Shown: positions 8,589 to 18,652, numbered from the stretch's first letter. The stretch: 64,000 nucleotides of DNA from an uncultured Vampirovibrio sp. (GCA_910583725.1 CAJTXZ010000015.1:1-64000); one strand, 5' to 3'. Made by a program: numbers and translations. Notes: generated from the letters alone by a model not told the origin.

Positions 8589-10304
8589 TTGGCTTTGGAT
8601 AAAGATAAATACAGAGATTTTGATAAAAGAATCGGGTGTCTGCAGTTTTGTTTTTTGACATTTGTTGTGCTTTTTTTAATCTATCTGTTTCTTCTTCAAA
8701 TCTTTGATATTCGTCATTATAAAGAACGGGCAAAAATTCAAAGGTCATCAAAAATTTTTGTATTAAGGGGTGAAATACTAGATAGGAACGGTTTTAAGCT
8801 TGCTGTAGATGAAACCTCATTTGATTTATACGCCCACCCAAAGTATTATGACTATACCCCGGAAGAGTTGGCAGACAAGCTTTTTCCATATGTTGGCGGA
8901 GATAAAGCTTCCCTATCAAGGCTTTTAGCGCGCCCTGACAGTGTAATTCTTGTTAAAAAGGGGCTAACAAGAAAGAATGCAGAAGCTATAAGGGCCTTAA
9001 GACTTAGGGAAATATCACTTGAAGTAAAAAACAAAAGAGCATACCCCCAAGGTTCTCTTGCAGCACATGTTTTAGGATATTATAATTCTGATGCTGATGT
9101 TGCAGCTGGCATTGAATATATTGCAAAAGATTATCTTGAATATGTGGATAAATCTATAAAATATGAAAAAACACCAAACGGTGATTTAATCTACAATCTT
9201 TCAACAAAGCCTGAGGATGTAACGGCTCCAATTAAAGGTAAAACCCTTACTCTTACAATTGATTCAGCTGTTCAGCATATTTGTGAAAAATATTTGTATA
9301 AGGCAATCAGAAAAACATATGCAACAAGAGGGGCTGTCATAGTTATGGACCCAAATAACGGGGAAATCCTTGCTATGGCTGTTTATCCTTATTATGACCC
9401 TAATAATTACAACAAGTATTCGCTCCTTGAAATGAAAAACTGGGCTATAACAGATGTTTACCCTCCGGGTTCTACATTTAAGATTATAACCGTAGCCTCA
9501 GCATTTATTAATGGAAAAATTGATAAAAATACAAAAATTCTTGATACCGGTAAAATAAAAATCGGTTGGTGGGAAATCCAGAACCACGATTATGTTGATG
9601 GTAAGGCTCCTGGTTTGATTGATTTAGTATATCTTTTTCAGCATTCAAGCAACGTCGCCAGTGTGAAGGTTGCACAAAAAATGGACGATCAGGAATTTTA
9701 TGATACCCTTGAAATGTTTAATTTTGGCCAAAAAACAGGAATTGACATGCCTGCAGAATCCGCAGGAATTCTTCCAAAGCCCAAAAACTGGGACACTGCA
9801 ACCCATGGCTCAATGGGATATGGCTATGGTACATCTGTTACAGCGATTCAAATGGCGGCAGCCGTTTCCGCTATTGCAAACGGTGGTGAGTGGATAACCC
9901 CGCATATAATCAAGTACTCCAAAAAAGAGGCCGAAGAAAAGATTATACGAAGAAGAATAATGACACCCGAAATGTCTAAAGATTTAACAGATATCCTTGT
10001 AGAATCAATAGACAGAAGTAAATCTATAGCAAAAATGCGCGATTTCAGGCTTGCAGCAAAGACGGGAACCTCAAGGCGTCCTAAAGATACGGGCGTTGGC
10101 TATACAAATAAAATGTATACTTCAATGGTAGGCTATCTTCCTGCAAGTGACCCTAAAATTCTTATATACATTGTAATTGACAGCGCAAAAGGAGATGTTT
10201 GGGGCTCAACTGTTGCAGCACCTATATTTAAAGACATTTCATCAGAGCTTGCAAAAATTATGAACTTAACGCCAGACAGAGTAAAGCCTTTAGATATTAA
10301 ATAA
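8589..10304 (+). CDS. ftsI: Class B penicillin-binding protein (PBP3/FtsI type)
   Basis: The protein has an N-terminal membrane anchor (about residues 15-38), a PBP dimer domain starting RGEILDRNG, and a transpeptidase domain. The three active-site motifs are intact: GSTFK with the nucleophilic Ser near residue 293, SSN, and KTGT near residue 490. It would cross-link septal peptidoglycan with FtsW; no ftsW gene is seen here. The 571-residue length is normal. It begins at a TTG in the second codon position of LALDKDKY, 28 nt after the ftsL-like gene. Confidence 0.9.
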   Translation: MALDKDKYRDFDKRIGCLQFCFLTFVVLFLIYLFLLQIFDIRHYKERAKIQRSSKIFVLRGEILDRNGFKLAVDETSFDLYAHPKYYDYTPEELADKLFPYVGGDKASLSRLLARPDSVILVKKGLTRKNAEAIRALRLREISLEVKNKRAYPQGSLAAHVLGYYNSDADVAAGIEYIAKDYLEYVDKSIKYEKTPNGDLIYNLSTKPEDVTAPIKGKTLTLTIDSAVQHICEKYLYKAIRKTYATRGAVIVMDPNNGEILAMAVYPYYDPNNYNKYSLLEMKNWAITDVYPPGSTFKIITVASAFINGKIDKNTKILDTGKIKIGWWEIQNHDYVDGKAPGLIDLVYLFQHSSNVASVKVAQKMDDQEFYDTLEMFNFGQKTGIDMPAESAGILPKPKNWDTATHGSMGYGYGTSVTAIQMAAAVSAIANGGEWITPHIIKYSKKEAEEKIIRRRIMTPEMSKDLTDILVESIDRSKSIAKMRDFRLAAKTGTSRRPKDTGVGYTNKMYTSMVGYLPASDPKILIYIVIDSAKGDVWGSTVAAPIFKDISSELAKIMNLTPDRVKPLDIK

Positions 10305-10398
10305 GGTATTTGTGTATTTTTATCAACTATTTAACAAAAATGATTTTTGGGTTTAAAATATAATTACTTACAAAATTAAATAAACAGAGGAATTGCTG

Positions 10399-11871
10399 AT
10401 GGAACTTGGGAAAATAATTAAAGCTGTTGATTGTATTGAAGTTTTAAACTATAAAGATGTAGATATAAAAGGAATTTCCTATAATTCAAAGACTATAAAC
10501 AGCCATGAAATTTTTGTTTGCCTTAGAGGTGAACATGTTGACGGCCATGAATTTGCACAAATGGCTTTTGAAAAAGGCGCTGTAGCTCTTATGGTTGAAA
10601 AGCCTTTAAACATTGAAATTCCACAGCTTGTGGTTAACTCCACCCAGGAAAAAATAGCAGATTTAGCCTGCTGCTTTTATCATAACCCCTCTTTAGAGCT
10701 TAATTTAATAGGCGTTACTGGTACAAATGGTAAAACCACCGTAACACATCTTGTACAGAAAATTGTCGAGGAAGATGAGAAAAAATGTGCTCTTATAGGA
10801 ACTCTTGGATACAAATTATCCTCATCCGATGATTATCTTGAGGCAAAACACACAACGCCCCAGGCTCCGGAATTACAAAAAACATTATCTAAGATTCTAA
10901 AAAAAGATATTTTAAATGTTGTAACCGAAGTAAGCTCCCATGCCCTTGAACAGTCACGTGTCAGGGGTTGCAGGTTTTCAGGCGCAGTCTTAACAAATTT
11001 AACACAAGACCATCTTGATTTTCATATCACTATGGAAAATTATTTTAAGGCAAAGGCAAAACTATTCTCCGGGCTTCAAAAGGGTTCTTTTGCCGTTATT
11101 AATAATGATGATAAATGGACGGATAGATTTTTATCAGAAGTGCCCGAAGGTGTAAATATTTTGACGTATGGTGTTAAGAAAAATTCTGACCTTATGGCTG
11201 TTGATATTGAATTTACCTCCCGCGGGGTTAATTTTACCTGTATATGCGGGGATGAAAAAGAAGAAATAAAACTGCATCTTAATGGCATGTTTAGTGTTTA
11301 CAATGCTCTTGCTGCTATAGGATGTGGTATTTCAATGGGTATAAGTATGAAAACCTGCAAAAAAGCTCTTGAAAATACCCGTTCTGTTGCCGGACGTTTT
11401 GAGATTGTTAATTCTGAACCTATGGTTATTGTTGATTATGCGCACACACCGGATGGCTTAGAAAATATTCTGCGTGCTGCACGTGAATTAACTCCTAAGA
11501 ATGCTAATTTAATTTGCCTTTTTGGCTGCGGCGGCGACAGGGATGCTACAAAGCGCCCTAAAATGGGAAAAATTGCCCAGGCGCTTTCCGATAAGGTGGT
11601 TATAACATCCGATAACCCGCGCTCTGAGGACCCTCAACAGATTATAACGGATATACTTTCAGGATTGAAACTTATTAATCCAAAAACAGTTTTTGTAGAG
11701 CCTGACAGACACCTTGCAATTGAACTATTGAAGAAAATTGCAAAACCTGATGATGTTGTAATTGTTGCAGGTAAAGGGCATGAAAATTATCAGATTTTAA
11801 ACGACAGAACCATTCATTTTGATGACAGAGAAGAAGTTCAAAAAGTGTTTTCGTCAGTTTCTGTTGTATAA
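10399..11871 (+). CDS. murE: UDP-MurNAc-L-Ala-D-Glu:meso-diaminopimelate ligase
   Basis: MurE adds the third amino acid of the peptidoglycan stem peptide in the cytoplasm. The ATP loop GVTGTNGKTTVTHL, the HTTPQAPEL segment and the C-terminal SDNPRSEDP are clear. DNPR is the signature of enzymes that select meso-diaminopimelate rather than lysine, so the wall is DAP-type. The protein is 490 residues, usual length. The ATG at 10399 sits behind AGAGGA; an in-frame TTG just upstream at 10393 is less likely. It follows ftsI by 94 nt. Confidence 0.95.
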   Translation: MELGKIIKAVDCIEVLNYKDVDIKGISYNSKTINSHEIFVCLRGEHVDGHEFAQMAFEKGAVALMVEKPLNIEIPQLVVNSTQEKIADLACCFYHNPSLELNLIGVTGTNGKTTVTHLVQKIVEEDEKKCALIGTLGYKLSSSDDYLEAKHTTPQAPELQKTLSKILKKDILNVVTEVSSHALEQSRVRGCRFSGAVLTNLTQDHLDFHITMENYFKAKAKLFSGLQKGSFAVINNDDKWTDRFLSEVPEGVNILTYGVKKNSDLMAVDIEFTSRGVNFTCICGDEKEEIKLHLNGMFSVYNALAAIGCGISMGISMKTCKKALENTRSVAGRFEIVNSEPMVIVDYAHTPDGLENILRAARELTPKNANLICLFGCGGDRDATKRPKMGKIAQALSDKVVITSDNPRSEDPQQIITDILSGLKLINPKTVFVEPDRHLAIELLKKIAKPDDVVIVAGKGHENYQILNDRTIHFDDREEVQKVFSSVSVV

Positions 11872-12006
11872 AAACCTTTGAATACATTGTTTTCAGAGTA
11901 TTGTCGGTATATGACTTTTGTTTACAATTCTTGATTTTACATTAGTTAAATTACTGTAAAATAATCCATTCTTGTATTACAATAATATTCTGGATGTGTG
12001 TAAATT

Positions 12007-13338
12007 ATGGCTAATGTAGAAGAAAAATTAATTATATCAGGCTCAACTCCGCTTAGCGGTGAAGTTTCAATAGGTGGTGCCAAAAATGCTGTGCTTAAAC
12101 TTATGGCGGCAGCTCTTTTGTGTGAAGATATTTCTATTATAAGAAATGTTCCGGCGCTTTCTGATGTCGAGATTATGCTTGATGTTTTAAGAGAACTTGG
12201 CGCAAAAGTTACCTATAACAAGGAAGAAAAATTTTTAACAATTGATGCCACAAATTTAACCGGTGTGCGTGCCTCTGATGCTTTTGTATCAAGAATGAGA
12301 GCCTCTTTTGTTGTTTTAGGACCGCTTGTTGGCAGAATGAAAGAAGCCTATGTGGCACTCCCCGGCGGCTGTCAGATTGGCGAAAGGCGTGTTAATTTTC
12401 ATATAAAGGGCTTGCAGACCTTAGGCTGTGAATGTAAACTTGAGAATGGATATGTTCATGCTAAGGCGCTAAAGCTTGTAGGGGATGATATTTGTTTTGA
12501 TATCCCGTCAGTTGGCGCAACCGAAAATATTATGATGGCATCTGTTCTTGCAGAAGGTACAACAAGAATTCAAAATGCAGCTCAGGAGCCTGAAATTGTC
12601 GATTTAGCTAATTTTTTAATTGCAATGGGCGCAAATATAGAAGGTGCCGGCACAAGTGAAATAACCGTAAAAGGTGTTAAGCAGAGTGATTTACACGGGG
12701 TAGAATACACAACAATTCCTGATAGGATTGAAGCTGGCACATTTATGTCAGCAATCATAGCTTCCCGCGGCAAAGGTATTATAAGAAATGTTTATCCGAA
12801 CCACTTAACAATTTTTACAGGCAAACTTCTTGAGATGGGTGCAAAGATAAGACTTGTCGCCCCAAATACAATGGAAGTGAGTGCTGATAAAAGACTCGAA
12901 GCTATGAATTTTATAACCCAGCCTTATCCTGGCTTTCCTACTGATCTTCAAGCTCTTGCAATGACACTTTTATCAACGGCAAACGGTGTAAGTGTTGTAA
13001 CAGAAAGCCTGTATGAGAATAGATTTATGCATATCTCAGAACTTTGGAGAATGGGTGCAAATATAAGACAAAGTAAAAACCATGCTATAATAAAAGGTGT
13101 AGAAACCCTTGTCGGTACTTCTGTCTGTTCTACTGACCTAAGGGCTGGGGCTGCTCTTGTTGTGGCTGCTATTATGGCAAAAGGTGAAACAGAGGTAAAA
13201 AAACTGCACCATATTGACAGGGGTTATGAAAACTTTACACAAAAACTGCAGGGACTTGGTGTAAATGTTCAAAGGGTTCCATACGATACAAAAGACTATG
13301 AAATGCTTGACAATAATAAGGTTGTTCCCTCAAAATAA
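12007..13338 (+). CDS. murA: UDP-N-acetylglucosamine 1-carboxyvinyltransferase
   Basis: MurA transfers enolpyruvate from PEP to UDP-GlcNAc, the first committed step of peptidoglycan synthesis. The N-terminus has SGEVSIGGAKNAVLKLMAA, and the active loop LPGGCQIGERRVNFH carries the catalytic Cys that fosfomycin alkylates. The family C-terminal LRAGAALVVAA is present. At 443 residues it is slightly longer than the usual ~420 because of a polar C-terminal tail. It follows murE in the same direction with a 135-nt gap that may hold its own promoter. Confidence 0.95.
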   Translation: MANVEEKLIISGSTPLSGEVSIGGAKNAVLKLMAAALLCEDISIIRNVPALSDVEIMLDVLRELGAKVTYNKEEKFLTIDATNLTGVRASDAFVSRMRASFVVLGPLVGRMKEAYVALPGGCQIGERRVNFHIKGLQTLGCECKLENGYVHAKALKLVGDDICFDIPSVGATENIMMASVLAEGTTRIQNAAQEPEIVDLANFLIAMGANIEGAGTSEITVKGVKQSDLHGVEYTTIPDRIEAGTFMSAIIASRGKGIIRNVYPNHLTIFTGKLLEMGAKIRLVAPNTMEVSADKRLEAMNFITQPYPGFPTDLQALAMTLLSTANGVSVVTESLYENRFMHISELWRMGANIRQSKNHAIIKGVETLVGTSVCSTDLRAGAALVVAAIMAKGETEVKKLHHIDRGYENFTQKLQGLGVNVQRVPYDTKDYEMLDNNKVVPSK

Positions 13339-13361
13339 TAATGTAGATTTGAAAGGAAAAT

Positions 13362-13691
13362 ATGTCGCGCACTTATAAAAGATGGTATGACCATGATCCC
13401 TTATTAATGCAGGTTATTGAATTATTGAAATCTTACCCTAATGAATTAAGGGTTCAGGCTGAATATTTTCTTAAAAAAGTTGAAGAGCAGGTTTCAAAAG
13501 AAGCTCTAGATAGATTTTACGAAATGGTAAAGCCAAAAATACTTGGAAACAGATGGTATGATTCTGACCCTCTTCTTTCAAAAACAGTTGAACTTTTAAG
13601 AGTGGTGCCGCAGGATATCCAGAAAATGGCTGCAAATAATTTTATCACCGCTCTTAAAGAATCAGGTGTAATTATTGAAAAAAATGCATAA
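13362..13691 (+). CDS. Small protein with a duplicated RWYDxDPLL motif
   Basis: This 109-residue protein begins 23 nt after murA, behind GAAAGGA, and looks co-transcribed with it. It consists of two halves of about 45 residues that each begin RWYDxDPLL and continue with an amphipathic helical pattern (ELLKSYP and ELLRVVP). I do not recognise the family. Its last 20 bases overlap the 3' end of the anti-sigma-like gene on the other strand. The duplicated W-Y-D motif suggests a small binding module, but no function is claimed. Confidence 0.7.
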   Translation: MSRTYKRWYDHDPLLMQVIELLKSYPNELRVQAEYFLKKVEEQVSKEALDRFYEMVKPKILGNRWYDSDPLLSKTVELLRVVPQDIQKMAANNFITALKESGVIIEKNA

Positions 13692-14136
13692 ATATATTTT
13701 TAATCTTTGTAATAACTTTGGATTTATTTTTTAGTTTTTCAATAGCACCGCTTGTTATATCCATATTAAGGTTATATTTAACTTTGTAAAAAGAATTATT
13801 CAGTATTCTTTTTAATTTCATTGTCTCAATAAGCGTTTGCTCGTACTGTGGCTCTTTTGATAATTTTTGTTCAAAATGGACTATGTCCTTTTCGCTCATT
13901 TCTCCATCAAGATATTCAGAGATTTCTTCCTGCATTGTTTCTTGTTTTTTAATGAGCTTTCTTTTTCTCTCCGCTTCATTGTAAAGTTTTTTTACAACCG
14001 TATATTTTTCCATACACAGAGGGCAATTTCTAAGATGGGTGCTTATCATATCTTTGCATTTTTTGTCCATATTGTCTTCAACAAAAAATGTAAGCAGTTT
14101 GTTGACGATATTACAAGTTAAATTCCCTTTTAACAT
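13672..14136 (-). CDS. Putative anti-sigma factor with HxxxCxxC zinc motif
   Basis: The 154-residue protein is encoded 21 nt downstream of a sigma-70-family gene. Near its N-terminus it has a TCNIV..HLRNCPLCMEKY segment; H-x3-C-x2-C is the core of zinc-finger anti-sigma domains. A helical region with the segment EISEYLDGEMSEKDI follows, itself like the anti-sigma Asp23/zf-HC2 start, and it has no membrane segment. By analogy it would hold the neighbouring sigma factor inactive. The assignment depends on the motif and on context. Confidence 0.6.
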   Translation of the reverse strand: MLKGNLTCNIVNKLLTFFVEDNMDKKCKDMISTHLRNCPLCMEKYTVVKKLYNEAERKRKLIKKQETMQEEISEYLDGEMSEKDIVHFEQKLSKEPQYEQTLIETMKLKRILNNSFYKVKYNLNMDITSGAIEKLKNKSKVITKIKNIFMHFFQ

Positions 14137-14157
14137 CTTATTTTTCCTTTATAAACC

Positions 14158-14748
14158 TTAACCCTGGCACATGTATGGCTTTATGTATTCCTGCAGTTTG
14201 CATCTTGCTCTTGCAATCCTTGATTTAACCGTTCCTATGCTTGAATTTGTTGCTCTTGCAATCTCATCATAACTAAGTCCTTGAATTTCTCTCATTACAA
14301 TTGCCATCTTAAATGGTTCTTTAAGCTTATCTATAGATTTTTTAATGACAAGGTCTAATTCATCATTTAAAACACACTGGTGTGGTGAAGTTGAGTTATC
14401 AGGTATTTCAAATTCCTTTTTGTTTTCATCGCATTCATTATCTATAGTTATCTTAATTGGCGCTCTTTGTTTTTTTCTTAGTGAATCGTAAAACTGCCTT
14501 ATGGTTATTTGATTAAGCCAAGCTCTGAATGTTTTAGGGTTCTTTAACTTTTTTATATTTTTTGCCACCTTTAATAATATTTCCTGTGTCAAATCAGAAA
14601 TATCATCACACCTTGTATTCATATAATAAAGAGTTGCATAAACATTTTTTTCTTCGCGCCTGACAAGTTCTTCAAGCGCTTCAAAATCATCGTTTTGTGC
14701 TTTCTGTATAAGTTCTTCAATTGTATCATTTTTGAATTTGATTTTCAT
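14158..14748 (-). CDS. ECF-type RNA polymerase sigma factor
   Basis: Sigma region 2 is visible as DDISDLTQEILLKVAKNI followed by TFRAWLNQITIRQFYDSLRK. Region 4 reads LSYDEIARATNSSIGTVKSRIARAR, a helix-turn-helix that contacts the -35 element. Regions 1 and 3 are absent, so this is an extracytoplasmic-function type of 196 residues. The start is the ATG at 14748; an upstream TTG at 14766 would add six hydrophobic residues. It is divergent from thiE, and the anti-sigma-like gene follows it. Confidence 0.9.
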   Translation of the reverse strand: MKIKFKNDTIEELIQKAQNDDFEALEELVRREEKNVYATLYYMNTRCDDISDLTQEILLKVAKNIKKLKNPKTFRAWLNQITIRQFYDSLRKKQRAPIKITIDNECDENKKEFEIPDNSTSPHQCVLNDELDLVIKKSIDKLKEPFKMAIVMREIQGLSYDEIARATNSSIGTVKSRIARARCKLQEYIKPYMCQG

Positions 14749-14816
14749 AAGGTACAAAATAAACAATATTTTCTTAATTAACCACGTTCTTTGTTATATA
14801 ATCACTGTGGCAGTAT

Positions 14817-15845
14817 ATGAGGTATGCAAATTTGAAGCGTATAATTGATGCAAATATTAATAGGTCAACAGAGGCATTGAGGGCGCTGGAAGAAATCACC
14901 AGATTTTATCTTAATAGTGAAGAAATGTCATCCAAGCTTAAAAATATGCGTCATTTTATATGTGACTTTTTTGAATTCGATTATGACAATCTTATAAAAT
15001 CGAGAGATACTCTAAACGATGTCGGGGTTGGCATTAAAAATCCTACAAAAGAAAACAGAAAACCTGATATAGAAAATACCTTTAAATCAAACATAAAAAG
15101 GCTTGAACAAGCTTTAAGAGTTCTTTCCGAATATGCTAATTTGCCTGATAATTTAAGATATGAAACATATACGCTTGAAAAAATAATATATGAAAGGCTT
15201 AAAATGAACATAAAAAAATATCTTCTTGATAAAAGAAAACTTTATCTGGTAACTAATTCTGATAAATTTAATTCTGATGATGAATTTTTAGACAGAGTGG
15301 CGCTTGCCCTAAAAAACGGAGTTGATATTATTCAATTAAGAGAAAAAAACCGCCCAGCCAAAGAAATAATTGAGCTTGGTTTTAAGATAAGGGAATTATC
15401 AAGCAATTTTAACACACTTTTTATAGTAAATGACAGGGTTGATGTTGCAAAAATCGTTAAGGCTGACGGGGTGCATCTTGGTCAGGATGATATATCATTT
15501 GCTTCTGCCAGAGAAATTTTGGGAGAAGAAGCTATAATAGGTATTTCAACCCATAAGCCTGATGATGCCATAAAGGCAATGGCTGATGGCGCAGACTACA
15601 TCGGCGTTGGCCCTGTATTTAAAACACCTACAAAACCTGGCAGAATTCCCGTAGGCCTAGAATATGTAAAGTGGGCAAATGAAAATGTTAATATCCCGTT
15701 TTTTGCCATAGGTTCAATTGAGCCTGATAATATAGATGACGTTATAAATGCAGGTGCAAAACGAATCGCTGTTGTGCGCGCCATCATGAATAGCGAAAAT
15801 CCTGTTAAAAATATTGAGATTTTTAAGTCAAAGCTTACTTTTTAA
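14817..15845 (+). CDS. thiE: Thiamine-phosphate synthase with N-terminal ThiD2-like domain
   Basis: The C-terminal 200 residues are ThiE, which joins HMP-pyrophosphate and thiazole phosphate. LYLVTN, IIQLREKN, VNDRVDVAKIVKADGVHLGQ and the phosphate loop YIGVGPVFKTPTKPG are all present. The N-terminal 140 residues (IIDANINRSTEALRALEEI, IKRLEQALRVLSEYA) match the helical extension found on cyanobacterial and some other ThiE proteins. The fused length of 342 residues equals that type, an indication of a cyanobacteria-related lineage. A TATAAT box at 14797-14802 leaves a very short leader without a Shine-Dalgarno. No TPP riboswitch is seen. Confidence 0.9.
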   Translation: MRYANLKRIIDANINRSTEALRALEEITRFYLNSEEMSSKLKNMRHFICDFFEFDYDNLIKSRDTLNDVGVGIKNPTKENRKPDIENTFKSNIKRLEQALRVLSEYANLPDNLRYETYTLEKIIYERLKMNIKKYLLDKRKLYLVTNSDKFNSDDEFLDRVALALKNGVDIIQLREKNRPAKEIIELGFKIRELSSNFNTLFIVNDRVDVAKIVKADGVHLGQDDISFASAREILGEEAIIGISTHKPDDAIKAMADGADYIGVGPVFKTPTKPGRIPVGLEYVKWANENVNIPFFAIGSIEPDNIDDVINAGAKRIAVVRAIMNSENPVKNIEIFKSKLTF

Positions 15846-15929
15846 AATAAATCTGCAGCTTAATATGCAAATTAATTATTATTGCTATTCGTATGGTAAT
15901 GATAATTGTTGAGTATTACTTTATATGTT

Positions 15930-17273
15930 TTAAGCTTGCTGATAGCTTTTTGCAAGTTTCTTAACTTTTCTAATAAGTATTGTGTTTGATATTACGCAGG
16001 CAACTATTATTCCACAGGCAAGCCCTGCCCAAAAACCGTTTAATACAATATTATATTTAAAGGCAAGCAGACTTCCAATTGGAATGCTCACAATTAGATA
16101 TGCAAATGCCATTGTCCACATAATAGGTTTTGTTTCCTTTAATCCTTTAAGTGCCCCGACGCACGCACACTGCATACCATCAAAGAATAAGAAACATAAA
16201 ACTATACCAAAAACAGGCAGACAGGTTTGTATAACAATATTATCTTCTGTAAAAATTTCCAATAATTGTCTTGGAAATACGCCGTATAACACCATATTAG
16301 ATGCCATATAGCCAATAATTAAAATGTATCCGGTTATTGTGTACTTCTTAATGTTTGTAATATTTTTTTCACCGTTTGCAAATCCTACCTTTATAGCTGC
16401 AGCATTTGATATTGAAAGCGGTATCATGTATGTTGTTCCGGTAAGGGTTACAATGATATTATGACAGGCAGCATAAACGGCTGAAAATTTGCCCACAAGT
16501 ACAGCCGTAATATTAAACCCTAAAAATTCAAAAAACATAGCAAGAGAAATGGGCCAGCCTGTTTTAATTAAATCTTTTATATAGCTTTTATATTTACTCG
16601 CCTTGCCTCTTAAGAACGGAATACAATATATGAATAAAAATATTGCCATAAGCCACCTGACAACTAGGCTTGCAATAGCAAGACCCTTGACCCCAAGCTC
16701 TGGAAAGCCTAAATAGCCAAAAACAAGTACAATATTTAAAAATACATTTAAAAATATCGCACCGACAACAATTAAGTTTGGAAAAACAACAATTTCATAT
16801 GCTTGCAGAAATTCTTTAAATGCTACAAACAAAAGTCCTGCAAAGGTTCCCCAGCTTGAAATTTCAAGATATTCAACCACATAAAACGATAAATCATCTG
16901 CAAGGCCCATATATGGTACCGTTGGGATTATTAATCTTATTAAGGCAAAAAATAGAAATCCTATCAAAAGCGAGTAAACGGTTGTCACCCTGAATAGATT
17001 CTTTGATGGAATCCTTTTGCCGCGAAGGTTTGACACAACAGGCGAAATGCTTGCCATAAAGCCTATTCCTGCTATTAAAAACGTCATAAAAATAGCACTT
17101 GCAATACTTATTGCAGCAAGGGTTATAGTGCTGTGACGTCCAGCAACAATCACATCGCCGACACCAATCAGCATATTGCCGACATTTCCTAAAATTATAG
17201 GAATTGATAGCGCCACCAGTTCTTTTGTATAATTTTTGTATTCTTTTATTTTGTTAATTGCAGTATTTATCAT
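15930..17273 (-). CDS. MATE-family multidrug/Na+ efflux transporter
   Basis: The 447-residue protein has about twelve hydrophobic segments arranged as two similar halves. The N-terminus reads ELVALSIPIILGNVGNMLIGVGDVI, which is typical of MatE-domain proteins, and the second half restarts at IKTGWPISLAMFFEFLGF. Members export cationic drugs or metabolites against Na+ or H+. Its start codon lies one base beyond the stop of the GlcD-like gene, so the two are surely co-transcribed. The substrate cannot be told from sequence. Confidence 0.85.
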   Translation of the reverse strand: MINTAINKIKEYKNYTKELVALSIPIILGNVGNMLIGVGDVIVAGRHSTITLAAISIASAIFMTFLIAGIGFMASISPVVSNLRGKRIPSKNLFRVTTVYSLLIGFLFFALIRLIIPTVPYMGLADDLSFYVVEYLEISSWGTFAGLLFVAFKEFLQAYEIVVFPNLIVVGAIFLNVFLNIVLVFGYLGFPELGVKGLAIASLVVRWLMAIFLFIYCIPFLRGKASKYKSYIKDLIKTGWPISLAMFFEFLGFNITAVLVGKFSAVYAACHNIIVTLTGTTYMIPLSISNAAAIKVGFANGEKNITNIKKYTITGYILIIGYMASNMVLYGVFPRQLLEIFTEDNIVIQTCLPVFGIVLCFLFFDGMQCACVGALKGLKETKPIMWTMAFAYLIVSIPIGSLLAFKYNIVLNGFWAGLACGIIVACVISNTILIRKVKKLAKSYQQA

Positions 17274-17274
17274 C

Positions 17275-18645
17275 TTAAAACATCTTATTTGGGTTCATAA
17301 TATTATCAGGGTCAAAAAGGTTCTTAATTTTTTCCATATATTTAAGTGCAACTGGCTCTAGTGCAATGTCAAGATATGGTTTCTTTTCGCTTCCTATGCC
17401 ATGTTCTCCTGAAAGACTTCCATTTAAACTGATTGCAAGTCTAAACAGTTCATCCTTTAGTTTTTCAAAATTTTCTCTTTCTTCTTTATTGTTTAAATCG
17501 AGTGCAAAATTCGGATGAATGTTACCATCCCCGGCATGGCCCATAATGCAGGTTATTATATTGTATTTTTTGCTTAATTTTTGTATACCTTCAATTAATG
17601 GCACAATTTTACTTCTGTTTACTACAACATCTTCTGTTGCAGCATTTGGTCTTAATTTTGTAACACAGGCATATGCGCTTCTTCTTGTTTTCCAAATATT
17701 TTCGTTTTCTTCTTCATTTTTGCTCTGAATTATTTTAATAGCGCCAGTTTCCTTTAATATTGAAAAAAGTTTTTCATTATCCTCTTTTATTTTTGCATTA
17801 CTGCCGTCAATTTCTATGAGTAAAGCAGCTTCCTGCTCTTCAAAGAGTCCTGTCGGATTAAATTTTTCAATTGTTTTAAGAGTATTTCTGTCGAGCAAAT
17901 CTAATGTTGATGGCACAATTAGCGCATTGATTATACTATTAACGGCATATCCTGCCTTAATTATGCTGTCAAAATAACATAGTGTGACAAGCCTCTTATC
18001 AGGTTTTGGAATAAGCCTGAATGTAATTTCTGTAATTATTCCAAGCGTTCCTTCTGAGCCTGTGAATAACTGCGTTAAATTATATCCTGTCACATTTTTT
18101 GCAACGTTTGCTCCGGTTTGTAAAATTTCTCCGGACGCAAGTACAACCTTTAAGTTTATAACATAGTCTTTTGTTGTGCCATATTTAAATGCCCTTGGGC
18201 CGCCTGATGATAGGGCTACAGCGCCCCCTGCCGTTGAAACTGCAAGATTTGAAGGGTCCGGCGGGAAAAAAAGCCCAAGCTTTTCGGCTTCATTCTGCAA
18301 ATTTTTTATCGTAACATAAGGCTCAACCTTGATTGTTAAATCTTCTTTGCTTATTTCTATTATTTTATCCATAAAAGAAAGATGAACCACAATGCTTTTA
18401 TTGTTTGGTTTACAGCCTGATGTATGACAGGTTGCTGCCCCTCTTGGAACAATATTTAGACTGTATTTTTTTGCAAGCTTTACAATATTCTGAACATCTT
18501 CTGTATTTTTTGGAAAAACAACGCAAAGCGGCAATGTGACCTCATCCTTTATTGGCGCAGTATCAAAGGCGTAAGGGTAAATTTCTTCTTTTTTGTATAA
18601 TATCTTAATGTTTAAATCTTTAATTTTGTTAAATACTTTTTGCAT
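17275..18645 (-). CDS. FAD-linked D-2-hydroxyacid dehydrogenase (GlcD/D-lactate type)
   Basis: This 456-residue flavoprotein has the FAD-binding-4 domain (VPRGAATCHTSGC, GGPRAFKYGTTKDYV, NVTGYNLTQLFTGSEGTLG). The C-terminal cap carries MGHAGDGNIHPN and LSGEHGIGSEKK, as in glycolate oxidase GlcD and D-lactate dehydrogenases. It would oxidise a D-2-hydroxyacid and pass electrons to a carrier. No GlcE/GlcF partners are nearby, which favours a single-subunit dehydrogenase. A TATAAT box ends 7 nt before the ATG, so the mRNA is probably leaderless. Confidence 0.88.
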   Translation of the reverse strand: MQKVFNKIKDLNIKILYKKEEIYPYAFDTAPIKDEVTLPLCVVFPKNTEDVQNIVKLAKKYSLNIVPRGAATCHTSGCKPNNKSIVVHLSFMDKIIEISKEDLTIKVEPYVTIKNLQNEAEKLGLFFPPDPSNLAVSTAGGAVALSSGGPRAFKYGTTKDYVINLKVVLASGEILQTGANVAKNVTGYNLTQLFTGSEGTLGIITEITFRLIPKPDKRLVTLCYFDSIIKAGYAVNSIINALIVPSTLDLLDRNTLKTIEKFNPTGLFEEQEAALLIEIDGSNAKIKEDNEKLFSILKETGAIKIIQSKNEEENENIWKTRRSAYACVTKLRPNAATEDVVVNRSKIVPLIEGIQKLSKKYNIITCIMGHAGDGNIHPNFALDLNNKEERENFEKLKDELFRLAISLNGSLSGEHGIGSEKKPYLDIALEPVALKYMEKIKNLFDPDNIMNPNKMF

Positions 18646-18652
18646 AAAAAGT

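Noticed and set aside
14749..14816. TPP riboswitch before thiE
   Set aside because: The gap is too short and lacks the conserved CTGAGA and related core elements.
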